A stretch of 64,000 nt of DNA from NCBI GenBank assembly GCA_017397885.1, contig JAFQHQ010000158.1, positions 28,096-92,095 of the forward strand, written 5' to 3'. Source of the stretch: Clostridia bacterium. GTDB taxonomy: Bacteria; Bacillota; Clostridia; UMGS1810. Shown piece by piece: positions 45,472 through 54,249 of this stretch (position 1 is the stretch's first letter; every line of letters begins with the position of its first letter). Position numbers and translations under genes: made by a program. Below the pieces are notes generated by a model. It did not search any database and was not told the origin of the DNA. It saw only the letters and a list, made by a program, of their open reading frames with translations.

Positions 45472-45587
45472 TACAAAAAAATGAGGGAATATTTCGATAA
45501 ACCCACAAAAAAATGAGCGAATAAACCGAGGATTTTCACAAAATATGAGCGAATAATTCGTGAAATTCACAAAAAAATGAGCGAATC
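45472..45587. repeat. Four ~32-bp-spaced direct repeats upstream of the ATPase gene
   Basis: Copies of CACAAAAAAATGAGCGAATA (or close variants) start at 45472, 45504, 45537 and 45568, with unique sequence between them. They lie between the AraC gene stop and the ATPase gene start. The even spacing is about three helical turns, as expected for cooperative protein binding. Confidence 0.85.
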
Positions 45588-46392
45588 ATTTTTTAATGTT
45601 TCTGAATTCCGTCGGCTTTTTCCCTGTTTTCTTTTTGAAAACACTTGAAAAATAATGCTCATCACAAAAACCGAGACCAAAAGCAATTTCTCTCACCGAC
45701 ATATTTGTTCCGCCAAGGAGAGAAATTGCTTTTGTTATGCGATTTTTCATGTGGTAGTCATAGGGAGTTGTGCCAAACTGTTTTTTGAAAATCCTTATGG
45801 TCTGTGACGGACTTTTAAAAACAAGCTTTGCAAGATTATCCATGCTTATATTTTCCGAAATGTTTGAATCAATATAGTTTTTAATTTTCTGTGCATCCTC
45901 CGACACACCTGATTCGCAGTTTGAATTTTCAAAGAGAAAAAGCAAAATTTCATGAAAACATATACTGCATTTCGAAAGGAGCGTTTCAAGCGGGAGTGAA
46001 TCGTCTTTTAAAATGCCGTGAAATTTTTCTATCATTTCTTTGGTGTTACACTTAAAAATAATCTGATTGTCAAGACCGTAGGTTCTTATGAGTGAATTGG
46101 CAAGGGAGCCTGTCACATTTATCCATATTTTAACCCATGGATCATCGGCGGAGGAATAATAGCGGTGCTTTTCACCCGGGACAAGAAGATATGTATCCCC
46201 TTTTACAGCCGAAAAAGTTTTTCCATTGGTTTCAATGGTTCCGCTGCCTTCCAGTATATATTCAATAACTGCCACATCCGATTTCTCTCTGTATATTGCA
46301 TAGCTGCCGTCGCAATATGATATTCCTGCATTTTCAATTGAAAAAGGTTTATCTCTGTCAACGGCAGGAGTTTTCACAAATTCTTCTTTCAT
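45586..46392 (-). CDS. AraC family transcriptional regulator
   Basis: A 268-residue regulator with an N-terminal cupin-like domain (VAVIEYILEGSGTIE, then YLLVPGEKHRYYS) and a C-terminal double helix-turn-helix (LAKLVFKSPSQTIRIFKKQF, IAFGLGFCDEHYFSSVFKKK). It sits upstream of and divergent from the GH2 gene, with a structured repeat element in between, and is the natural candidate to control it. ATG 46392 with AGGA 10 bases upstream is chosen over GTG 46407. The stop overlaps the last of four direct repeats that run toward the ATPase gene. Confidence 0.9.
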   Translation of the reverse strand: MKEEFVKTPAVDRDKPFSIENAGISYCDGSYAIYREKSDVAVIEYILEGSGTIETNGKTFSAVKGDTYLLVPGEKHRYYSSADDPWVKIWINVTGSLANSLIRTYGLDNQIIFKCNTKEMIEKFHGILKDDSLPLETLLSKCSICFHEILLFLFENSNCESGVSEDAQKIKNYIDSNISENISMDNLAKLVFKSPSQTIRIFKKQFGTTPYDYHMKNRITKAISLLGGTNMSVREIAFGLGFCDEHYFSSVFKKKTGKKPTEFRNIKK

Positions 46393-46484
46393 GCTCTCAT
46401 TCCTCACTTTTTTGCGTGTAAAACATATTGAAATAATATTATTATAGCATTATAATTAACTAAAGTAAAGTAAAAAACAATGAT

Positions 46485-47006
46485 AAATTGGAGTTTATCG
46501 GGGACGTAAAAAAAGTCCAGACCGCAAAAAGACAATAAAATAATTTTAAAAATAGTGATAATATACATCATAATTTGAAATGATTTCAAATAGGTTGAAA
46601 AATATCCCTACAAGATATTTTTCTCTTATCATATGCCTTTTTGCTCTTGCTAAATCTCACCCTCGCAAGAGCCTATGTAACCAGTACGGAAGATGCCTGA
46701 AACATTGAATTTTCGACATCTTTTGGCTTGTCATCCTTGAAAGGCGTCAGCCTTCCTTCGTCTTCCGCACCAAAATCTATTCGAAAATTCGTATGTTGCA
46801 GGTCCTACAGAGTTTTCAGTATTGATTACATAGGCTCATGTACTCCTTCGGGCACGTGCGAATCGGGAATACTTCCCGACTCGCATTCGATTTGACAATT
46901 CTGAATCTTTTTTTTCCTGTCCCCGAGGCAAAGTGAAAATTGCAAGCAATTTTCACTTTGACGAGTTGTCGTTCCTTGTGTTAAACAGAGCGACAAACTC
47001 CAATTT
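46485..47006. repeat. Structured 522-bp element with terminal inverted repeats
   Basis: AAATTGGAGTTTATCG at 46485-46500 is matched at 15 of 16 positions in inverted orientation at 46991-47006. Between them are nested or interleaved pairing segments: GAGCCTATGTAA/TTACATAGGCTC (46669, 46826), CGGAAGA/TCTTCCG (46687, 46761), GAATTTTCGA/TCGAAAATTC (46707, 46781) and hairpins at 46741, 46858 and 46929. No convincing gene is seen inside. It looks like a non-autonomous element or a structured RNA. Confidence 0.6.
46929..46960. repeat. Near-perfect palindrome in the structured element
   Basis: CAAAGTGAAAATTGC and GCAATTTTCACTTTG form a 15-bp stem with a two-base loop, inside the 522-bp element. It could extrude as a cruciform or act as a transcript hairpin. 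Confidence 0.8.
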
Positions 47007-47029
47007 GTTGACTATTTAAAAATAAGCGA

Positions 47030-47094
47030 TTGTAGGGCAGGGGCTTGCTCCTGCCGACAAAACAAAACGGAACGAGCAAGCCCGTTCCCTACAA
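47030..47094. repeat. 65-bp imperfect palindrome (MITE-like)
   Basis: TTGTAGGG at the left end is mirrored by CCCTACAA at the right, with GGGCTTGCTC and GAGCAAGCCC inside. It lies between the structured element and the GH2 ribosome binding site. The AraC-GH2 gap of 760 bases is therefore largely repeat DNA, and the GH2 promoter was not identified with confidence. Confidence 0.8.
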
Positions 47095-47152
47095 ATCTAA
47101 TATTCGAAACAGCTCGATAAATTTCAATTTAAATCTTACTGGAGGTTATATT

Positions 47153-48868
47153 ATGATACCAAGAAACGAACATCCCAATCCGCAGTTTGAAAGAGAAAGC
47201 TGGGAAAGCCTCAACGGAAAATGGGAATTTGAAATTGACAAAAGCGTAAGCGGAAAGGCAAGAAAGCTTTTTGAAGCAGAACATTTATCCGGGGAAATAA
47301 TTGTGCCATTTTGCCCCGAAAGTGCTCTTTCGGGAGTTGGGGAAACCGACTTTTTAAACTCGGTGTGGTACAAAAGAGAAATCACAATAAATGACAAATC
47401 AAAAAGAATAATTCTCCACATCGGAGCCTGCGACTATTTTACCACGGTATATGTGAACGGCAAAGAAGTCGGAACTCATAAGGGCGGCTACACCTCCTTT
47501 GAATTTGACATAACCGATTTTGTTCAAATCGGTTCAAACATGGTAGTGATTAATGCAACCGATGATTGTCGCACAGGTCTCCAGCCCTCAGGAAAACAGT
47601 CACCGCAGTACGATTCCTACGGTTGTTACTACACCCGCACCACCGGTATATGGCAGAGTGTTTGGCTTGAATATGTTCCCGAAACTCACATAAAATCTAC
47701 AAAATTCTATCCCGATGCCGCAAACGGTAAAATAGAGATTTTGGCTTTGGTTGAAGGTCAGGCAGACTTTGTTGCCACGGCTTTTTATGCCGGCAAAGAG
47801 GTTGGAAAAGCCACTGCCAAAACCTTTGGCAATGAGGCGAGAGTTACCATAGAACTTTCAGAGGTTCATCTTTGGGGGCTTGGTGACGGAAAGCTCTATG
47901 ACCTTGAACTTTCCTACGGTGACGACAGGGTTAAAAGCTATTTCGGACTTCGAAATGTTCAACTTGAGGGTAAAAAATTTATGCTTAACGGCAAAAGCGT
48001 TTTTCAAAGAACGGTTCTTGATCAGGGATTTTATCCCGACGGTCTCTACACTGCCCCCACAGAGGAAGCCATGATTGCCGACATTCAAATGGGACTTGAT
48101 GCAGGCTTTAACGGTGCAAGACTTCACGAAAAGGTTTTTGAGCCACGTTTTCTCTATCACTGTGACCGCATGGGGTACATGGTTTGGGGAGAATATGCAA
48201 ACTGGGGACTTGACCACACCGAGCTTCATGCTCTGCCAACTTTCCTTCGTGAATGGCAGGAGGCGGTTGAAAGAGATTTTAATCATCCCTCAATCATTGG
48301 CTGGTGTCCGTTCAACGAAACTTGGGATATAGATGATCGAAAACAAAATGATGAAGTTATTGAGCTTGTGTACAGGGCAACAAAAGCTATGGATAAAACT
48401 CGTCCTTGCATCGACACAAGCGGCAATTTCCATGTTGCCACCGACATTTTTGACTATCACGATTATCTTCAGGATGTGACGGAGTTTAAAGAATATCTCA
48501 AAAAGATAGAAAACGAAGATGTCATCATTGACCAAACCGAGAGAATGGATCGCTACAAAGGCAGACAAATCTACAAAGGCGAAGCAATATTTTGCAGTGA
48601 ATATGGCGGCATAAAATGGGATGTTGAAGATGATGAAAAGGCTTGGGGCTACGGCAATGCACCAAAAACGCAGGAAGAATTTTTTGAGCGCTATGAGGGT
48701 CTTACGGATGCAATTTTAAAATGTCCGAAAATAATGGGCTTTTGTTACACCCAGCTCTACGACATTGAGCAGGAGAGAAACGGACTTTATACCTATGATC
48801 GTAAGCCGAAGTTCGATATGAAAATTTTTAAGGAAATAAATTCAAAAAAAGCCGCAATTGAAGAGTGA
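47153..48868 (+). CDS. GH2-family glycoside hydrolase
   Basis: A 571-residue cytosolic enzyme of the GH2 clan, such as beta-galactosidase or beta-glucuronidase. The N-terminal jelly roll (about 15-180) has WESLNGKWEFEID and VWYKREITI, then an Ig-like domain, then a TIM barrel (about 275-571). The acid/base glutamate is in GWCPFNETWD and the nucleophile in IFCSEYGGIKWD. AGGAGG precedes the ATG; an upstream extension to 47045 would run through a palindrome and is rejected. Its last eight codons lie within a 29-bp sequence repeated after the next gene. AraC-type control is likely. Confidence 0.9.
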   Translation: MIPRNEHPNPQFERESWESLNGKWEFEIDKSVSGKARKLFEAEHLSGEIIVPFCPESALSGVGETDFLNSVWYKREITINDKSKRIILHIGACDYFTTVYVNGKEVGTHKGGYTSFEFDITDFVQIGSNMVVINATDDCRTGLQPSGKQSPQYDSYGCYYTRTTGIWQSVWLEYVPETHIKSTKFYPDAANGKIEILALVEGQADFVATAFYAGKEVGKATAKTFGNEARVTIELSEVHLWGLGDGKLYDLELSYGDDRVKSYFGLRNVQLEGKKFMLNGKSVFQRTVLDQGFYPDGLYTAPTEEAMIADIQMGLDAGFNGARLHEKVFEPRFLYHCDRMGYMVWGEYANWGLDHTELHALPTFLREWQEAVERDFNHPSIIGWCPFNETWDIDDRKQNDEVIELVYRATKAMDKTRPCIDTSGNFHVATDIFDYHDYLQDVTEFKEYLKKIENEDVIIDQTERMDRYKGRQIYKGEAIFCSEYGGIKWDVEDDEKAWGYGNAPKTQEEFFERYEGLTDAILKCPKIMGFCYTQLYDIEQERNGLYTYDRKPKFDMKIFKEINSKKAAIEE

Positions 48869-48870
48869 TT
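48842..48870 (+). repeat. 29-bp direct repeat, left copy
   Basis: The 29 bases 48842-48870 (TCAAAAAAAGCCGC..., ending GAGTGATT) cover the last codons and stop of the GH2 gene and recur exactly at 53420-53448. The two copies flank the secreted phosphoesterase gene. Confidence 0.97.
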
Positions 48871-48925
48871 ATATCAATCTGACAAAAAAAGACACGGTAG
48901 ATTGAAACTTGTCTTTTTTGCAACC

Positions 48926-48954
48926 TTGATTTTGTTTTGTTGACAGAATATAAT
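48926..48954 (+). promoter_or_regulatory. Promoter of the secreted phosphoesterase gene
   Basis: TTGATT (48926-48931) and TATAAT (48949-48954) are spaced 17 bases apart, about 43 bases before the ATG at 48997. A related promoter with the same spacing precedes the relic near 57205. Confidence 0.65.
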
Positions 48955-48996
48955 ATTAATATAAACAATATATCAAATATATTCTGAGGTGAGCAT

Positions 48997-51900
48997 ATGA
49001 AAAAATTTTTAAGTGTTGCACTTGTTATGACAATGCTTTTCACAGTGCTTTCGGTTGGATACGTTGCCGAGGCATTGTCGGCTTCAATTTCGGTAACAGT
49101 ACCCGAAAATGTGTCGGAGCCGTTTGTAAATATGCCTCTTTATGAAAATTTTGAAGAGAGCACAAACGTTTTTGACAAAGCAAATTACAACAAATATCTG
49201 TATTCTATGGTAAAAGATACCGATAATCCGGATAACACGGTTCTTGAATACAATCTTAAAGGAGCAACAACTGTTGCAAAATACGGAGGCACAATTCGTA
49301 CAAGCAAGTTTACATATCCTGATGCCAAGGTTCCGTACACCGTAAGTTTTGATTTTAAGAAAATAGCAGACGGCAATGCAGGAGACTGTATCTGGGTTCA
49401 GTCACGTTCGGCGGGACAGTATACCTGTGTCAGAATAGATATGTCACAGTTTGTAAAAGGCGAGTGGTACACGGTTCAATATGTGACAGAAGGTAACGGT
49501 ACAGCTACTTCGGCTTCCACATCTGTTTGCACTAAAACTTTAAAAAGAACAGGTGAAACAACCTCGCTTACTTGTAGCGTTACAACGGGTTGGACAAGTC
49601 AGATGGATAATATCTGCATAACAACCTATAATAATGCGGGCGACAAATACACGGTTGATCCCGAAACCGGCACCACTCCATGGGCAAATGTTGCATTTTA
49701 CCTTGATAATGTTGCTTTTTCATACGAAAGTGCAAAATTCATCAAAACAAAACTTACATCTGATGAAACATCTTCAGAAACAGTTGTCCCAATGCTTTGT
49801 GCATATGACAAAAACGGAGTGATGACTTCGGTTTTATACAGTGAAAAATCGGTTGATACAAGCACCTCTGTTTGTGAAGCTGAATTTGACATAATGAAAT
49901 CGATTAAAGAATTTGAAAACGCTGAGTCTGTAAAGGCTTTATATTGGAATTCTTTCGATTCTGCAATCCCTTGTGCATCTTTTGTCGAAATAGGGGATGA
50001 AATATCGGATAAAAATGAAGCTTCATATTTGGAAACCAAAACCTTGTCTATTGACAATACAATGATTCCAAACGGCATATCATCCGATTACACGGTTTTT
50101 GCCTACACTGTTCCTTTTACTGTTTCCACAGAAAACATTCCCGCTTTTGATGCATCAAAGCACACCATTCTCGGTGTTTGGCAGGAAAATGAAAAAATAT
50201 CTTCGGTTAAATATGATGCATCGCTCTATGACGAGGAAAAGCAGGATATTGTTGTTGTATGCAGCGGCAAAGGCGCACAAGCTCCCGTTAAAACCCTCAT
50301 TGAAGTAAACAATGCTCCGCAGTTTACAAACATTTCAATGCTTCTTGGCTCTGACTCCACACAGCGTAATTTCACATGGTTCTCTCTTTCGCCCGAACAG
50401 GGAAAAATAACCTATGAAAAAATGGAGACAATGATAGACGGAGAGTTTTCTTCCAATGCAAAAACAGTTACTGCCACACGTGAACACGACAGCTCCGAAT
50501 ATTCCAAGAAGGAATATTATTATCAGAATAAGGCTGTTATGACAGACCTTGAGACCGAAACCGACTATTGCTATCAGATTTCAAACGGTAACTCACAATA
50601 CAAAAAAGTGTATTTTACAACTTATGATAACGACAGTTCTTTCAGTTTTGCATTTGGCGGTGACCCTCAGGTGGGAGGCAATGACAACTGCGATTATGCA
50701 CAGGAAACCCTCGACTGGGGCAGAACTTTAAATCAGATAACAACTTCTGCCGAATTTGACGGAATTGAGTTTTTTGTCAGCGGTGGTGACCAGATTGAAT
50801 CTGCATCCACAAATGCCCTCATAGAAGCCCAGTATGATATATATCTTAATCATGAAGAATTTCTTTCACTTCCTCAGGCGGTTGTTCTCGGAAACCACGA
50901 CAACAAACCTGCAGGTTTCCATGTTCACCATTTTAATCAGCCTAATTTGGATGTGAACTATGGTGCAACATACAGATCCAATGAACTCAACAGTGCCGAC
51001 TATTATTTTGTTTATAACTCTGCACTCTTTATTGTGCTTAACACCAACACTTTTGATGACTATTCAAACGACAACGAATCTTCAAGAGCAGATGATAAAG
51101 CTGATGCAGATAAACACGGTGAATTTATCCAAAAGGTTCTTGAAGAAACCAAAGACAACAAGGATATTCTGTGGAAAATAGTTCTTTATCATCAGTCTCC
51201 CTACGGCGGAAGCTACCACGGAAATTATACAACAAATTCTTCAACGGGAATTTATAACCGCACAGAGCAATATGACTACATAAATATGAGAGAATATCTC
51301 ATGCCTTATCTCTACGAAGCAGGTGTTGATCTTGTTCTTTCGGGCCATGATCATTGCTACACAAGAACTCACATCTTAAAACCTGCAAAAGACGAAAACG
51401 GCAATTATACACCATACTCTCAAATCACTCCCTATCTGAATACCTCTGCAAACGGAAGCAACTATTATACATATTCCGACGGTACAACAACTCCTACCTA
51501 TGTAAGCTGGACCGACAGGGCAGGTAATGTTTTTGACGGAGTGCAAAATGATTATCTCAAAGTTAAACATCAGCCGGTTAAGGTTACAGACCCCGACGGT
51601 ATTCTTCATGTAACCGGAGGTTCAAGTTCAGGTTCGCAGGTTAATCCGGTTGAAAACCCCAATCATTATGCATCGGTTACACTGCAACCCGAAACAAGAC
51701 ATATGTCGAGAATTGATATAACTTCAAATTCTCTTAAACTCACTACATATAACCTGGGCTCAAACACTACAAACAATGTTAAGCAGGTTGACAGCTTCAC
51801 AATAGAAAGAACTACTGAAATTCCCGTTATGGGTGTTGAAGTTGACGAGGAGCTCACTCTCCCTGTTGGACAGAGCAAAAATCTTGTTGCAAAGCTTTCA

Positions 51901-53400
51901 CCTGCCGAGCCTTCAAACGCAAATTTGTCGTGGAGTTCAGACAATTCTTCCGTGGCAACTGTTGACCAAAACGGCAAAGTGGTTGCCAAAAGCGCAGGAA
52001 CAGCCAACATCACCGTAACAACCCAAGATGGCGACTTTGTTGCAGTTTGTCGCGTGACGGTAATTGATGCAGTGAAGGTAAGTCAAATAACACTTCCGCA
52101 GGGTATAACGATTAGCGTTGGAGATATAAAAACATTAATTCCTGTAATTTACCCCGATAATGCGACCACAAAAGAGCTTTCGTGGTCGGTGGATAATGCT
52201 GAACTTGCAACCATCAATTCAAGCGGAAGTCTTACCGCCAAAGCCCACGGAACAGTGACAGTTACGGCTAAAGCCACAGACGGAAGCGGAGTGAGCGCAA
52301 GCGCACAGGTGACAATCGATTATACTCCTTCTGCAATTGAACTTGATACATACAATCTTACAATGAACATTGGAGATGAAGCGAGTCTTTCGGCGAAAGT
52401 TATGCCGCTCACTGCTTCCTACAAAGAAATAACATGGTCAAGCTCCGATGAAACCATTGCAACGATTGATGAAAACGGAAAAATCTATGCACTCAAAGCA
52501 GGTGTTGTAACAATCAATGCATCAACAAAGGATTCTGTTGCATCCTGCACACTCAAAGTCAGTGCATCAACAACATTTTTCCAAAGCTTTGAAGATGAAT
52601 CAAATAAGGTTTTGTGGACTGCCGAAACACCTGTATGGTCACGAGTGCAAACAGACGACGGAGATCATGTGCTTGAGTTTGACGGTTCAAAAATAAGTTC
52701 CAAAATCGGTACAAGATACGCTGCGCAGATAAAAGCAGGAACAAACACCATAAAAATCCCACCAGCATCTGTAGGATATGCTATGGAATTTGAAATCACA
52801 AGACTTTCCGACGGTGGGCATTCTTCGCTCTACATAAATACATATAGCTCCGATAGTGCATATAAGAGCTTTAGACTTGATATGAAAAATTTTGAAATCG
52901 GCTGTGCCTACGATGTTAAGATTGTATTCAAAGATTCCACACGCACAGGATATTACAAAAAAGCAGATGATAAGTTCTGGATTAAGGATAACGGTAGCGT
53001 GTGGGCTGATGGTAAGAATGTAACGTCGAATTCTTTCTACAATCACATTTCAATGTATCCTTATGACAACATAACAGACCTTGCAACTGCGCAGGAAACA
53101 GCCTTTGTTATGGATGATATAAAAATTTCAACCATAGATGAAAATGACATTTCTGTTACGGACACGGGTAGTAACGACAATGCAGTGCTTGATATTAAAA
53201 CAGGCATAGCAGATAAAGATGCAAAAATTTTTGTTGCAGCCTATAAAGGCAATAAGCTTGAATATGTTATAACAGAAAACTGCGGTGAAAACACAAATGC
53301 AGAGGTTTCATTCACCAAGAACGGAAACGAAGAATATTTCAAGGTGTTTGTGCTGAAAGACGGTATTAAACCGATGAAAAAAGCAATTTTGTGTGAATGA
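48997..53400 (+). CDS. Secreted multidomain metallophosphoesterase
   Basis: A 1467-residue exported protein. In order: signal peptide (1-30), LamG-like beta-sandwich (about 40-255), accessory module (about 256-345), purple-acid-phosphatase-like N-domain (about 430-545), calcineurin-like phosphoesterase (about 547-890), three Big_2 Ig-like domains (about 945-1190), a second LamG-like domain (about 1191-1378), and a final accessory module (about 1400-1467). The phosphoesterase metal sites are FGGDPQVGG, VSGGDQIES, VLGNHDNKP, YHQSP and SGHDHCYTR. It probably releases phosphate from extracellular substrates or acts on teichoic-type polymers, which is inference. The segment carrying it is flanked by 29-bp direct repeats. 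Confidence 0.88.
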   Translation: MKKFLSVALVMTMLFTVLSVGYVAEALSASISVTVPENVSEPFVNMPLYENFEESTNVFDKANYNKYLYSMVKDTDNPDNTVLEYNLKGATTVAKYGGTIRTSKFTYPDAKVPYTVSFDFKKIADGNAGDCIWVQSRSAGQYTCVRIDMSQFVKGEWYTVQYVTEGNGTATSASTSVCTKTLKRTGETTSLTCSVTTGWTSQMDNICITTYNNAGDKYTVDPETGTTPWANVAFYLDNVAFSYESAKFIKTKLTSDETSSETVVPMLCAYDKNGVMTSVLYSEKSVDTSTSVCEAEFDIMKSIKEFENAESVKALYWNSFDSAIPCASFVEIGDEISDKNEASYLETKTLSIDNTMIPNGISSDYTVFAYTVPFTVSTENIPAFDASKHTILGVWQENEKISSVKYDASLYDEEKQDIVVVCSGKGAQAPVKTLIEVNNAPQFTNISMLLGSDSTQRNFTWFSLSPEQGKITYEKMETMIDGEFSSNAKTVTATREHDSSEYSKKEYYYQNKAVMTDLETETDYCYQISNGNSQYKKVYFTTYDNDSSFSFAFGGDPQVGGNDNCDYAQETLDWGRTLNQITTSAEFDGIEFFVSGGDQIESASTNALIEAQYDIYLNHEEFLSLPQAVVLGNHDNKPAGFHVHHFNQPNLDVNYGATYRSNELNSADYYFVYNSALFIVLNTNTFDDYSNDNESSRADDKADADKHGEFIQKVLEETKDNKDILWKIVLYHQSPYGGSYHGNYTTNSSTGIYNRTEQYDYINMREYLMPYLYEAGVDLVLSGHDHCYTRTHILKPAKDENGNYTPYSQITPYLNTSANGSNYYTYSDGTTTPTYVSWTDRAGNVFDGVQNDYLKVKHQPVKVTDPDGILHVTGGSSSGSQVNPVENPNHYASVTLQPETRHMSRIDITSNSLKLTTYNLGSNTTNNVKQVDSFTIERTTEIPVMGVEVDEELTLPVGQSKNLVAKLSPAEPSNANLSWSSDNSSVATVDQNGKVVAKSAGTANITVTTQDGDFVAVCRVTVIDAVKVSQITLPQGITISVGDIKTLIPVIYPDNATTKELSWSVDNAELATINSSGSLTAKAHGTVTVTAKATDGSGVSASAQVTIDYTPSAIELDTYNLTMNIGDEASLSAKVMPLTASYKEITWSSSDETIATIDENGKIYALKAGVVTINASTKDSVASCTLKVSASTTFFQSFEDESNKVLWTAETPVWSRVQTDDGDHVLEFDGSKISSKIGTRYAAQIKAGTNTIKIPPASVGYAMEFEITRLSDGGHSSLYINTYSSDSAYKSFRLDMKNFEIGCAYDVKIVFKDSTRTGYYKKADDKFWIKDNGSVWADGKNVTSNSFYNHISMYPYDNITDLATAQETAFVMDDIKISTIDENDISVTDTGSNDNAVLDIKTGIADKDAKIFVAAYKGNKLEYVITENCGENTNAEVSFTKNGNEEYFKVFVLKDGIKPMKKAILCE

Positions 53401-53419
53401 TTTTTTAAGATTAATATTA

Positions 53420-53448
53420 TCAAAAAAAGCCGCAATTGAAGAGTGATT
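53420..53448 (+). repeat. 29-bp direct repeat, right copy
   Basis: An exact copy of 48842-48870, lying 20 bases past the phosphoesterase stop and immediately before the two-component promoter. The 4.55-kb segment between the copies may be an inserted or duplicated cassette. Confidence 0.97.
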
Positions 53449-53453
53449 GGCTG

Positions 53454-53482
53454 TTGACAACACCCGGGATTTTGTTTAGAAT
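53454..53482 (+). promoter_or_regulatory. Promoter of the two-component system
   Basis: TTGACA (53454-53459) and TAGAAT (53477-53482) are spaced 17 bases apart, about 90 bases before the response-regulator ATG. Confidence 0.75.
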
Positions 53483-53574
53483 GAGTTTATGAACATGTTT
53501 TATCATAAAATGATGAATTTTGTGAGATTACATATGTTTGAAATGTACATCACAATGGGAATCGGGAGGTTGCA

Positions 53575-54249
53575 ATGTTTCATATTCTTGTTACGGATGA
53601 TGACAAAAACACACGAAAACTTTTTTCGGCAGTTCTTCAATCGGATGGTTTTAAGGTTTCTGTTGCTCAAAATGGGCAAGAGGCATTGGATATTATGGAC
53701 AAAGAGGTTGTTGATCTGGTTGTGCTGGATATAATGATGCCAAAACTGGACGGTTACGAATTTACAAAGATTTTACGTGATGCAAATAATACTCTTCCAA
53801 TTCTCATGGTTTCGGCAAAGCAGCTCCCCGAAGATAAAAAGAAGGGATTCCTTGCAGGTACAGATGACTACATGACAAAACCCATTGATGAGGAGGAATT
53901 TCTTCTTCGCATTAAAGCACTTCTCAGAAGAGCAAAAATCGCCACAGAACACAGAATTGTTGTGGGCGATGTTATACTTGATTATGATTCGTTAAGTGTA
54001 ACAAAGAACAGCGAAACCATGCTTTTGCCACAAAAAGAATTTATGCTTTTGTACAAACTTTTGTCATATCCCGGAAAGATTTTTACCAGACTTCAGCTTA
54101 TGGATGAAATATGGGGAACCGAATCGGACACCGGATGGGAAACACTTACTGTCCACATAGGCAGGCTTCGAAAACGGTTTGAAGGATGGACCGAGTTTGA
54201 AATCCAGTCGGTGAGAGGACTTGGCTACAGGGCGGTGAGAAAGATATGA
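53575..54249 (+). CDS. OmpR-family response regulator
   Basis: A 224-residue response regulator. The receiver domain (1-115) has the acidic pair DDDK, the phospho-acceptor Asp in DLVVLDIMMPKLDG, the switch residue in VSAKQLPED and the Lys in DYMTKPIDEEE. The C-terminal winged helix (about 130-224) includes LPQKEFMLLYKLLSYPG and TVHIGRLRKRFE. GGGAGG precedes the ATG. Its stop overlaps the kinase start by 4 bases in ATGA, so the pair is coupled. Target genes are unknown. Confidence 0.95.
   Translation: MFHILVTDDDKNTRKLFSAVLQSDGFKVSVAQNGQEALDIMDKEVVDLVVLDIMMPKLDGYEFTKILRDANNTLPILMVSAKQLPEDKKKGFLAGTDDYMTKPIDEEEFLLRIKALLRRAKIATEHRIVVGDVILDYDSLSVTKNSETMLLPQKEFMLLYKLLSYPGKIFTRLQLMDEIWGTESDTGWETLTVHIGRLRKRFEGWTEFEIQSVRGLGYRAVRKI

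Noticed and set aside
45472..45587. Possible CRISPR array
   Set aside because: Only four imperfect 20-base units with very short spacers of 11-13 bases, no cas genes, and A-rich sequence.
46630..46840. Short open frame on the minus strand inside the structured element
   Set aside because: No start codon with a ribosome binding site, and the same bases are needed for inverted repeats; likely non-coding.
46498..46926. Possible tmRNA (GGGGAC at one end, GTCCCC at the other)
   Set aside because: No T-arm, no tag-peptide frame ending in ALAA-like residues and no acceptor-like end; the ends fit a repeat element better.
47045..47152. Upstream extension of the GH2 protein
   Set aside because: It would be encoded by the 65-bp palindrome; GGAGG and the family N-terminus support the ATG at 47153.
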